Below, in pieces: positions 26,115 through 33,756 of a stretch of DNA of 64,000 nucleotides. The notes below the pieces were generated by a model. The model searched no databases and was not told the DNA's origin. It saw only the letters and a program-made list of their open reading frames with translations. Position numbers and translations under genes: made by a program. Positions within the stretch are counted from its first letter, which is position 1. Each line of letters starts with the position of its first letter. Source of the stretch: Phycisphaerae bacterium (GTDB taxonomy: Bacteria > Planctomycetota > Phycisphaerae > UBA1845 > CAIVHJ01); assembly GCA_022072405.1 (NCBI GenBank), contig JAJVHX010000016.1, positions 22,729 through 86,728 on the forward strand. Reading direction: 5' to 3'.

Positions 26115-27740
26115 ATGCGTCTGACCCATCGACCCATCGTCCTGATCGTGCGTGACGGCTGGGGGGCCAATCCCTATCCGCAATGGAATCATGCCAACGC
26201 CGTCCATCTCGCTAAAAAACCGATCACCGATCGATTGATGGCGGAGTATCCGCATGTACAAATCCGCACCAGTGGCGAGGATGTGGGTTTGCCGGCGGGT
26301 GTGATGGGCAACAGCGAAGTCGGCCATCAGAATATCGGTGCCGGGCGGATTGTTGACCAGGAGATCATGCGCATTACCCGGACCATTCGCAACGGGCAAT
26401 TCTTTGAAAATACCGTACTGCAACAGGTGTATGAACGTGCTCGCCGGCGGCAGGGGCGGGTGCATCTGATGGGCTTGTGTTCTTCGGCGGGTGTTCACAG
26501 TGTTCTCGAACATGCTTACGCTCTGCTGCAACTGGGCGCACAAATGAATTTCCCCGGCGATAAAGTATTTCTGCATTGTTTTGGTGATGGCCGCGACACG
26601 TCGCCGAAATCAGGCCTGGGCTTTCTGCGCGAGATTGAACAGAACATGAAGAAAATCGGTGTGGGTCGCGTCGCCAGCGTGGTGGGGCGATTCTACGCTA
26701 TGGATCGTGACAACCGCTGGGACCGGGTGGAAAAAGCTTATCGTCTGCTGACCGAAGCCGCGGGCCATCGTTGTCGATCAGCCGAAGAGGCCTTTCAGCG
26801 TTACTATGATCATCCCACAGATGCCGAGCGGCAGGGAGATGAGTTTATCGAACCGACTGTCATTGTGGACAGTGTCGGCCAGCCGCTGGCGACTATTCAG
26901 GATGGCGATAGCGTGATCTTTTTTAATTTTCGCGGGGATCGGCCGCGCGAAATATCCAAGGCTTTCGTTAACGATGAATTTCCTTTCCAGGCCAAGGACA
27001 AAACCGGCGAAATGCGAAACATGGGCTTCAGCCGATCAAAAAAACTCGATCTCTTTTATGCGACGATGACCGAGTATGAGGAGAGCTTGCCGGTACAGGT
27101 CGCTTTTCCTAAGTCCGAACCGATGAAAGGCCTGCTTGGAGATTACGTCAGTCAACTGGGCTTGAAACAGCTTCGCTCCGCCGAAACCGAAAAATTCCCG
27201 CATGTCACCTTCTTCTTCAATGATTATCGTGATGAGCCATTCCCCGGAGAGGATCGTTACCTGGTGGCTTCACCTCGCGATGTGACGACCTATGACCAGA
27301 AGCCGGAGATGTCGGCGCGGCCGGTGGCGGAGGAAGTTGTGCGGCGAATCGCTTCGGGCGTTTATGATCTGATCGTGATTAATTTTGCCAACGGCGACAT
27401 GGTGGGTCATACCGGATCGTTACCGGCGGCTATCAAAGCCGTTGAGACGGTGGATCATTGCGTGGGCCTGGTGGTGGAGGCCACACTGCATGCCGGAGGC
27501 GGATTAATTGTGACCGCCGACCATGGCAACTGCGAACAGATGATCGATCCTGAAACCGGAGGCCCGCACACTTCGCATACTACCTACGATGTCGAGCTGT
27601 TGGTGGTGGATCCGCGTTTTCAGAAATCATCGTTACGCAGCGGTGGACGGTTGGCCGATATTGCCCCGACGCTGCTGCAGATGATGGGGCTGGAACCACC
27701 GCGCGAAATGACCGGTTCGTCATTTATTGTATCTGCTTGA
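26115..27740 (+). CDS. gpmI: 2,3-bisphosphoglycerate-independent phosphoglycerate mutase
   Basis: 541 residues from ATG 26115 (a GTG three bases upstream is also open; GGGAGGT at about 26100-26106 suits both). It interconverts 3- and 2-phosphoglycerate in glycolysis using two Mn ions. Motifs: IVLIVRDGWG for the first metal site, GNSEVGHQNIGAGRIV with the phosphorylated Ser, CFGDGRDTSPKSG, RFYAMDRDNRWDR, and the C-terminal FANGDMVGHTGS and VTADHGNCEQM metal sites. Length is slightly above the family average of about 510. Confidence 0.97.
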   Translation: MRLTHRPIVLIVRDGWGANPYPQWNHANAVHLAKKPITDRLMAEYPHVQIRTSGEDVGLPAGVMGNSEVGHQNIGAGRIVDQEIMRITRTIRNGQFFENTVLQQVYERARRRQGRVHLMGLCSSAGVHSVLEHAYALLQLGAQMNFPGDKVFLHCFGDGRDTSPKSGLGFLREIEQNMKKIGVGRVASVVGRFYAMDRDNRWDRVEKAYRLLTEAAGHRCRSAEEAFQRYYDHPTDAERQGDEFIEPTVIVDSVGQPLATIQDGDSVIFFNFRGDRPREISKAFVNDEFPFQAKDKTGEMRNMGFSRSKKLDLFYATMTEYEESLPVQVAFPKSEPMKGLLGDYVSQLGLKQLRSAETEKFPHVTFFFNDYRDEPFPGEDRYLVASPRDVTTYDQKPEMSARPVAEEVVRRIASGVYDLIVINFANGDMVGHTGSLPAAIKAVETVDHCVGLVVEATLHAGGGLIVTADHGNCEQMIDPETGGPHTSHTTYDVELLVVDPRFQKSSLRSGGRLADIAPTLLQMMGLEPPREMTGSSFIVSA

Positions 27741-27784
27741 AGCCGGCACGGAAAAGTCTACGCCAGGTGGGTTAAATGAACGAC

Positions 27785-27824
27785 ACGCGGGCCAAAACCC
27801 GCGGCTTCTTGAATTATGAAACCA
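27785..27824 (+). repeat. REPIN-like repeat, degenerate copy
   Basis: A copy of the dispersed repeat lies 45 bases after gpmI. The core reads CGCGGGCCAAAACCCGCGGC, followed by a right end TTGAATTATGAAACCAG that matches the right ends of the copies at 39440 and 57655. The left terminal repeat is eroded. Confidence 0.6.
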
Positions 27825-27839
27825 GCGATGCATTGAAGA

Positions 27840-28115
27840 TCACTGGCTGGAAACGAGTTTTTCCGGGAGGGCACAACCGGATGAGCATTTCGCGCACAGA
27901 TCAGGCCGCCCGGCTCGAACAAGCCGGCAGGTTCCGGCTGCACATGCCGGACACTGGAGACAATGTCCATACTGTTCGTCAAGCCGTATATTTTTGTTGC
28001 TCTCGATGACGTGAAACAGGTCCTCGTGAAATTTGGTTCCAGGTCGCCAGGCTTCATCTACCAGCCAGTAAATCATCGTCGTCATGTTCTTTTCAATCTG
28101 CTTGATGTCTAGCAT
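27840..28115 (-). CDS. Small Cys-rich protein, hypothetical
   Basis: A 91-residue ORF starting MLDIKQIEKNMTTMIYWLVDEAW with a GAAAGGAAA site upstream. The N-terminal half looks like a helical domain (FHEDLFHVIESNKNIRLDEQY). The C-terminal half has eight Cys in two clusters (CLQCPACAAGTC and CAKCSSGC), which could bind metal, though the spacing is not a familiar zinc ribbon. The ORF overlaps no other gene, but its 3' end approaches the REPIN copy. It may be a real small gene or a chance frame. Confidence 0.4.
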   Translation of the reverse strand: MLDIKQIEKNMTTMIYWLVDEAWRPGTKFHEDLFHVIESNKNIRLDEQYGHCLQCPACAAGTCRLVRAGRPDLCAKCSSGCALPEKLVSSQ

Positions 28116-28410
28116 TGATGGTTTCCTTTCGTATATTTCGTAATTTCTATCGTGAAAAGAGCAGGAGGGATAAAGGAAAAGTATAAAAATTATGCTATAT
28201 GCATAATCTGTTGTAAAGTATGTTCTGTGCTACTGGTGGTACATACGGGAATGTACGTGGTTATCAGTAACGACTGATACTTACTGATGGATATGACTCA
28301 GCACCGGTAGAAATATTGCGTTGTCAGCGTGGTGATATAACAAATTATTTAATAGGAATTAACGAGTTGATAATTTCCAGCTGCTATTATCAATGATTGG
28401 TGAATAGTGG
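28116..28410. other. AT-rich intergenic region
   Basis: About 295 bases, clearly richer in A and T than the flanks. No ORF, tRNA or terminator is seen. Confidence 0.4.
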
Positions 28411-29481
28411 TTATTCGGGGTACAGCAGATTTCCATGGGATTCCTGTATGTGTAGCGAATAGCTGCGGCTGTCATCCTGAATGAAGGGTCTGGGGAGTCT
28501 GTTGGATTTTCGCAATTTTCTTAACTGGCTGAAAAGTTCCTCAGATGTATACGCGGCGGTGGTTTCAATGCGCAAGTGAAACTGCCGGGTAAAGAGCTCG
28601 GCCAGGTAGTTATGCTGCATCAGGCGATCCAGCGCGACGCCGGATTCCAGGTATAATGAAACCAGTTCATCCAGATGTCGTACCGGCCAATCGGTGTGCA
28701 GTTTTCCAGAATGTTTGCGTTGCAGATTTTTCAGGCGATTCTGAATCTGCCGGGCAAATCGCGAAGAACGTTCAATCCCCAGAAAGTTACGACCTAATTT
28801 CTGCGCCACGACCAGCGTCGTGCCGCTGCCGGAGAACGGATCGAGCACCAGGTCATCCGGCTGGGTGGTGGTACGGATGATGCGCGCCAGCAGGGCTTCG
28901 GGCATCTGGCAGGGAAACTCCTTGCTGCGTTCATCGAAAGTGCCTGCCACGCGCGGGAATTCATCCCACACATCATCGGGTACTTTACCGAGCGTTTTAT
29001 AGGCCCGTTTGTCGGCATAATTTTTCTGCCGGCCTGACATGACCCGGACGGCATCGGCGTTGAAGGTGAAATGTTTGGGGTCGCTGACCAGGTAGAAAAT
29101 GTGGGTATGGGCCCGGGCGAATTTATTGCGGGTATTCTGGCCGAAACGGTAATGCCAGATGATCCAGTTGCGCAGTGTAAAGCCGATCTGTTCTGCCGCG
29201 AGTTTCAACTCCGCAGCGTATTCATCACCGATGGCCAGGAAAAATGAGCCGGACGGTTTCAACACCCGCCACAACTCACGCATCCACTGCGAACACCAGT
29301 GAATATATTCCTCGTCGCTCAACTGGTCCTGATATTCGCCATTATAGTTATATCCGATGTTGTAGGGCGGGTCGGCAAAAACCAGGTCCACCATACCCGT
29401 CGCCAATCGGGGCAGCTCCTGCAGGCAGTCGCCGTTGATTATCTCACCGCACGGATTGCTCATAACACATATCGTACTCAA
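28411..29481 (-). CDS. Orphan DNA adenine/cytosine-N4 methyltransferase (beta-class order)
   Basis: 356 residues. The catalytic motif VFADPPYNIGYNYNGEY (DPPY at 37-40) precedes the SAM-binding motif LDPFSGSGTTLVVAQKLGRNFLGIE (about residue 213 on), the order of beta-class N6-adenine and N4-cytosine methylases. Between them, GRQKNYADKRAYKTLGKVPDDVWDEFPRV is typical of this group. A C-terminal extension of about 100 residues is unrecognised and may add specificity. No restriction gene is adjacent, so it may be an orphan regulator methylase. MSNPCGEI, six residues in, is an alternative start. Confidence 0.9.
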   Translation of the reverse strand: MSTICVMSNPCGEIINGDCLQELPRLATGMVDLVFADPPYNIGYNYNGEYQDQLSDEEYIHWCSQWMRELWRVLKPSGSFFLAIGDEYAAELKLAAEQIGFTLRNWIIWHYRFGQNTRNKFARAHTHIFYLVSDPKHFTFNADAVRVMSGRQKNYADKRAYKTLGKVPDDVWDEFPRVAGTFDERSKEFPCQMPEALLARIIRTTTQPDDLVLDPFSGSGTTLVVAQKLGRNFLGIERSSRFARQIQNRLKNLQRKHSGKLHTDWPVRHLDELVSLYLESGVALDRLMQHNYLAELFTRQFHLRIETTAAYTSEELFSQLRKLRKSNRLPRPFIQDDSRSYSLHIQESHGNLLYPE

Positions 29482-29619
29482 TTATGGACCAGAATCGAAG
29501 CGCTATAACACCGTCGCAGCATGAACCTGTGAGTAATTGAGGAATGGTCAGACAACCCGTCGCCCCGTATTGTCGAACCGTGTCGAAGCCGATATATTCA
29601 CGGGCCGAAAGGTGGGCGT

Positions 29620-30090
29620 ATGAATATTGATTTTGTAGCTCTGGTCAGTCGCTGGTTGCACATCGCCGCCGTGATCATTGCGGTCGGAGGAACCGTGGTT
29701 TGGCGGTTCGTCATCCTGCCCAGCGTGAAGGAAGTCCTCTCCGATGAACAGCATGAACGGCTACGCTCGGCAATGCTGGCCCGCTGGCGGATGTGGGTGC
29801 ATGTGGCGATCGGACTGATTTTGGTAAGTGGTTTATACAACACCTATCGAGCACTGTTCCAACTCGGTAAACCAACATTGTACCATGCGCTTTGGGGTGT
29901 GAAATTTCTGGCGGCGTTGGTCATATTCTTCCTGGCCGAAGCATTAGTGGGCGGTTCACCGGCGCTGGCCCGATTTCGCGAACAGCGATCGCGCTGGCTG
30001 AGCGTCATGCTGATATTTGCCGTGCTAGTGGTCTTGATCTCCGGAGTATTGAAGTTCATTCCCGATCAGCCCAAAGTGACCGGAATCTAG
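29620..30090 (+). CDS. Four-helix membrane protein, CopD-like
   Basis: 156 residues with four hydrophobic helices. Conserved His and Arg residues (SRWLHIAAVIIAVGGTVVWRFVILP; VHVAIGLILVSGLYNTYR; HALWGVKFLAALVIFFLAEAL) resemble the CopD/DUF2269-like family of small membrane proteins with possible haem or copper ligands. A GTG start is not needed: ATG 29620 follows GGTGGGCGT. It is divergent from the methyltransferase and precedes the epimerase gene by 15 bases, but the two share no obvious function. Confidence 0.6.
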   Translation: MNIDFVALVSRWLHIAAVIIAVGGTVVWRFVILPSVKEVLSDEQHERLRSAMLARWRMWVHVAIGLILVSGLYNTYRALFQLGKPTLYHALWGVKFLAALVIFFLAEALVGGSPALARFREQRSRWLSVMLIFAVLVVLISGVLKFIPDQPKVTGI

Positions 30091-30105
30091 CCGAGGGTTG
30101 GGCAG

Positions 30106-31299
30106 TTGGCTCAGAGCAGCATCACGTCGCTGACGATCCATTCGTTACGCATACCCATGAAACAGCGGGTTCGCCACGCGGCCAGCACCCGGCAGGTCGC
30201 AGATCCGATCATCGCTGAAGTGGAATTGCGCGACGGCACGCGCGGCTATGGTGAGACGTTGCCCCGGCCTTACGTGACCGGCGAAGATGGCGACTCGGTC
30301 AGACGGACCCTCGTGGAAATACTCATCCCGCGCATACTGACGCTCAGCCCGCAGACTTTTGCCGAAGCACTGGCAATCATAGAGGATTTACCGTGTGTGG
30401 ATAGCCAGGGGCGATTTCTGACTGCGGCCCGGTGCGCAGTGGAATTAGCTCTACTGGACGCTTATAGCCGCCATTTTCAAAGGCCCATCCTGCCGGAAGT
30501 TGTGAACTGGCTGGGACTCTACGATTTTCAACCGCCCGGTTGCCTGGCCAAGGTGCGATGCAGCGGCGTGTTGACCGCCGAATCAGCGCATCAGGTGCGC
30601 AGACAACTGCTGAAAATGCGCTGTTATGGCTTGAAAAATTTCAAGATGAAGGTGGGGACACCGGCGGATAATGAAGTGATGGCCTTGGTGCTGCGAAAGC
30701 TACATGCCGGTCTGTGCAGGAATCGAATAACGCTCCGTCTGGATGCCAACGGCGCCTGGGATCTGGAAAAAGCAACACAAGCCTTGCAACGCTGGCCTGG
30801 GGCGTTAATCCACAGTATCGAACAGCCTCTGCCGCGCGGTTTTGAGGCGGAATTGCCACAGTTGCGCGAAAAATCCGGCTGGCGGATCATGCATGATGAA
30901 TCGTTGGTGACGTTGGAGGATGCCCGGCGACTGGAAGCACTGCAGGTGGCAGATGCTTATAACATCCGCATCAGTAAATGCGGGGGGTTGCTGCCCAGCC
31001 TGAAGCTGCTGGCCCATGCCCGGCAGAATAATATTCAGGTCATGCTGGGCTGTATGGTGGGGCAGACCAGTCTGCTGTCAGCCGTGGAGCGGCAGCTGCT
31101 GGCTCATCTGCCGGCGGTTGATTTTGTGGAGTCCAACTTCGGTCGATTCCTGTTGCAGGGGGATATTGTGCATCCAGCTCTGCAATTTGGCTGGGGCGGA
31201 CGTCTACAACCCGGCCATGGTCTCGCCTGGGGTGTACAGATTGACCCCCGCGCTTTGAAAAAATATAGCACCGGTGAATCGACACGTATTGTATTTTGA
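30106..31299 (+). CDS. Enolase-superfamily enzyme, dipeptide epimerase-like
   Basis: 397 residues from a TTG start; LTIHSLRIPMKQRVRHA near the N-terminus fits the family. The barrel carries the muconate-lactonizing subgroup set: FKMKVGT with the KxK base, RLDANGAWD, SIEQPLP and MHDES as metal ligands, and the second catalytic Lys in RISKCGG. CMVGQTSLLSA closes the barrel. This KxK/K pattern is shared by L-Ala-D/L-Glu epimerase, other dipeptide epimerases, muconate cycloisomerase and o-succinylbenzoate synthase; no peptidoglycan-recycling or menaquinone gene is adjacent to decide. Confidence 0.85.
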   Translation: MAQSSITSLTIHSLRIPMKQRVRHAASTRQVADPIIAEVELRDGTRGYGETLPRPYVTGEDGDSVRRTLVEILIPRILTLSPQTFAEALAIIEDLPCVDSQGRFLTAARCAVELALLDAYSRHFQRPILPEVVNWLGLYDFQPPGCLAKVRCSGVLTAESAHQVRRQLLKMRCYGLKNFKMKVGTPADNEVMALVLRKLHAGLCRNRITLRLDANGAWDLEKATQALQRWPGALIHSIEQPLPRGFEAELPQLREKSGWRIMHDESLVTLEDARRLEALQVADAYNIRISKCGGLLPSLKLLAHARQNNIQVMLGCMVGQTSLLSAVERQLLAHLPAVDFVESNFGRFLLQGDIVHPALQFGWGGRLQPGHGLAWGVQIDPRALKKYSTGESTRIVF

Positions 31300-31321
31300 A
31301 GCTGCTTCGGTTTCAGTTTAG

Positions 31322-31389
31322 GTAGGGTGTGCTTGCACACCATATCAATTTCCCCGGCAAACAAAAAATGGTGGGCAAGCCCACCCTAC
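31322..31389. repeat. 68-bp inverted-repeat element after the epimerase gene
   Basis: The ends GTAGGGTGTGCTTGCACACC and GGTGGGCAAGCCCACCCTAC are themselves palindromic and face each other across about 24 AT-rich bases (31322-31343 and 31368-31389). Two palindromes in inverted orientation make this a REPIN-type element. Its core differs from the family at 39440, so it is a second class. Confidence 0.65.
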
Positions 31390-31425
31390 GGGGCTTCCGA
31401 TGTCTGCCGTCCACGATTTGCTTAA

Positions 31426-32298
31426 TTATTCAACTATGATTTCTCGTTCTCCGTTTGGAGTAGCCACAACGATCACCAGCTCACCTTTTTCGTATTTGAA
31501 ATTACCGTTTGGACTGATGAATTTATTTAGTGGTAATTCAAGTGTTTTTCCAGATTGCACATTCTGGCCTTCTTGGGGCGCGTCATACCGATATTGATCA
31601 TTAATTTCTATAGAAAGTATGTCAATCGGAAGTGGTTCGCAATTTTTTATCCGAATCGTTTTTGGGGTAACGTTTACTTCTAGGCACCATTCATCCAGTA
31701 ACTGCCAATCTGCCGGCTGAGTATCGACAACCTGCGGCTTCTGTTCTCCAGTAATCATCTCATCAATAGTCAAAGCATCACACTGTAATATATCTGCATG
31801 TATTATGAGTTGTGGCCAGGCTATCTCATGGCCACGTCTTTCTTGGATCGTAACCGACCGAATCTTCACAACAACGGTTAAGTACGCCGGAATGTTTTCG
31901 GTAAGGGTATATGAAGTTGGGGGATAAAGGTAAACCTCGTGATGTGCATTCTGATTCCAGAGATTATAGTCTTCAATCTTCTTAAATTCAGCTTTATAGT
32001 GGCGAGAAAGATATGCGGGTATATCTGCTAAGATGTAACATTGATCATTATTTCCCTCTTCGACGTACTTGAAGCGGCACCTGAATGTACATATTTGATC
32101 TTTAAGTGGCGACATTTCGTGAACGATTTTTTTCTTATTCAATCGCCCGTCTTTTAACATTTCAACGGCCTGATTCTCGGCTTGCCGAACTAACCTTCCT
32201 GTTTCAACTTTATTGTGAATTATCGCCGGTTGCGTAGTCGGTACCTGTTGGATTAGTAATATATACAGAATCGCATTGATACAAGATATGAACATCAA
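31426..32298 (-). CDS. Secreted hypothetical protein of low GC content
   Basis: 290 residues beginning MMFISCINAILYILLIQQVPTTQP, a signal peptide or N-terminal anchor. The rest is polar and beta-rich with no recognised motif. Blocks such as YILADIPAYLSRHYKAEFKKIEDYNLWNQNAH and RIKNCEPLPIDILSIEINDQYRYDAP suggest a folded exported domain. Base composition is visibly lower in GC than the surrounding genes, hinting at a separate origin. It lies at the left edge of the accessory island. Confidence 0.6.
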   Translation of the reverse strand: MMFISCINAILYILLIQQVPTTQPAIIHNKVETGRLVRQAENQAVEMLKDGRLNKKKIVHEMSPLKDQICTFRCRFKYVEEGNNDQCYILADIPAYLSRHYKAEFKKIEDYNLWNQNAHHEVYLYPPTSYTLTENIPAYLTVVVKIRSVTIQERRGHEIAWPQLIIHADILQCDALTIDEMITGEQKPQVVDTQPADWQLLDEWCLEVNVTPKTIRIKNCEPLPIDILSIEINDQYRYDAPQEGQNVQSGKTLELPLNKFISPNGNFKYEKGELVIVVATPNGEREIIVE

Positions 32299-32528
32299 GG
32301 CACCTACGACATGATTGTGTTACCCAGTTCCTTTCAATAACATTTTACAGCTTTTCGACTCTCATCACTATGGCCTGCCCCCGGTAGTTGTACCAATGGT
32401 TATATGATTCCGTCGATGTTCCTGAAACAGTTTCATACCGGTTTTCTCTCTGGTGCTTTCCGGAGGGGAATCACCGGGGGCTGAACGCGACCCATGCGAA
32501 ATCGTGAAGAGGCAGAGTCCTCAATTCC

Positions 32529-33212
32529 TCACGGTCTCGCCGTGACCTGGACGATGTCGGACCAGTCGCCGACCGGCTGGTCGTCGTCGCGGTAGCGGGC
32601 GCGGTAACGGCGCACTTCCGGCTGATTGGCGACCAGCGGGGCGCGGGCGTCGAGGTAGGGCGAATTGGTATCAAAGGCCAGCGAGGCCCAGACCGTTTCG
32701 GCGGCCCGCTGGGACACAATCTCGATCTGGTCGTGGCCGCGCATGGCGAAAGTCAGCTTTACCGCAAAGCCGGTTTCTTCGACGGCCTTCAGCGTAATCG
32801 GCGCCACCGCCGACGCTCCGGACGGCGCCACGATGCGGCAATCCTCGCCGATAGCGACCGTGTAGTTGGGGTGAGCCTTGATGCGCTCGGCCCGCTGCCG
32901 GGCATGAGCTATGCAGGCGGCTTGCGCTCCCGCCCCCAGCGCCCCAACCGCCGGAGCAGCAGGCGTGGTCGGCAGGGGGGTGTTCAGCGGAGCATGGAGC
33001 AGGATGTCCTTATAAGCGGTGAACTCCTGCTTCTTGGATTCGTAGAGCGAGCGGCCGTTCACGGCGTGGGCGATGGTCGCGGCATCGGTGGCGGCCTGGG
33101 TGATATCCGCCGCCGCCAGCCCCACGGTCGTTCCGTGGGTGGCCACGCCCGCGGCATGGTCGGATGCCCAGATCACCAGCGCCGCTTCTTCGGTCGGAAT
33201 GTAATCGGCCAT
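32529..33212 (-). CDS. Hypothetical protein with C-terminal fibronectin-III-like part
   Basis: 227 residues from ATG 33212, chosen over the open frame upstream because GGAGGG precedes it. The N-terminus MADYIPTEEAALVIWASDHAAGVATHGTTVGLAAADI and the Pro/Ala-rich middle belong to a planctomycete/verrucomicrobial family of unknown function that I recognise only by pattern. The C-terminal ~90 residues (GFAVKLTFAMRGHDQIEIV, then WASLAFDTNSPYLDARAPL, RRYRARYRDDDQPVGDWSDIVQVTA) look like a fibronectin-III-type beta sandwich. GC content is high, like the neighbouring restriction genes. Confidence 0.6.
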   Translation of the reverse strand: MADYIPTEEAALVIWASDHAAGVATHGTTVGLAAADITQAATDAATIAHAVNGRSLYESKKQEFTAYKDILLHAPLNTPLPTTPAAPAVGALGAGAQAACIAHARQRAERIKAHPNYTVAIGEDCRIVAPSGASAVAPITLKAVEETGFAVKLTFAMRGHDQIEIVSQRAAETVWASLAFDTNSPYLDARAPLVANQPEVRRYRARYRDDDQPVGDWSDIVQVTARP

Positions 33213-33375
33213 GAATGGAACCCTCCGAATGGTTTGTTTTAACACCGGCTACCAGCCGGTGAGCTACTGTTAAGTTTAGCCGGTTTGAAGGGTTCTACAA
33301 GCCCATTGTGTCGAGGCTACTCACCCAACAAACTGCTTATTTGCCGACGCGGACCCGCTTTGATAAGCTGACGCC

Positions 33376-33753
33376 ATGGTTCGCCAGTCTTCATCCAAGA
33401 AAGCCACTACCGCGAAAGGCAAGCCGCTGAATCGCAGCCTGCACGCCGCCAAGGCGGCCAAGCAGGACGAGTTCTATACCCAGTACGTCGACATCCAGAA
33501 AGAGGTCGAAGCCTACCTGGAGTTCGACCCCGACACCTTCCGCGACAAAGTCGTCTACTGCAACTGCGACGGCCCCTTCGAGAGCAACTTCTTCCAGTAC
33601 TTCGCCGCCAACTTCAACAAGCTCGGCCTCAAGAAGCTCATCACCACCAGCTACGACGGCTCGCCCATCGCCGGGCAGGGGGGGCAGGGCACGCTCTTCG
33701 CCGAGTACAACGAGGGCAACGGCAAGCGACGAAATGCCAAGGAGTGGAACTGA
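33376..33753 (+). pseudogene. Truncated EcoRI-type adenine methyltransferase (N-terminal third)
   Basis: 125 residues. KPLNRSLHAAKAAKQDEFYTQYVDI, then DKVVYCNCDGPFESNFFQYFAANF and LGLKKLITTSY match the start of M.EcoRI-like N6-adenine methyltransferases, which run to about 325 residues. Similarity stops near EYNEGNGKR; the last residues (RNAKEWN) overlap the ribosome-binding site of the next gene. The catalytic NPPF motif is missing, so it cannot methylate. The break falls exactly where the type IIB-like cassette begins, suggesting the cassette replaced the rest of the gene. Confidence 0.85.
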
Positions 33754-33756
33754 CCA

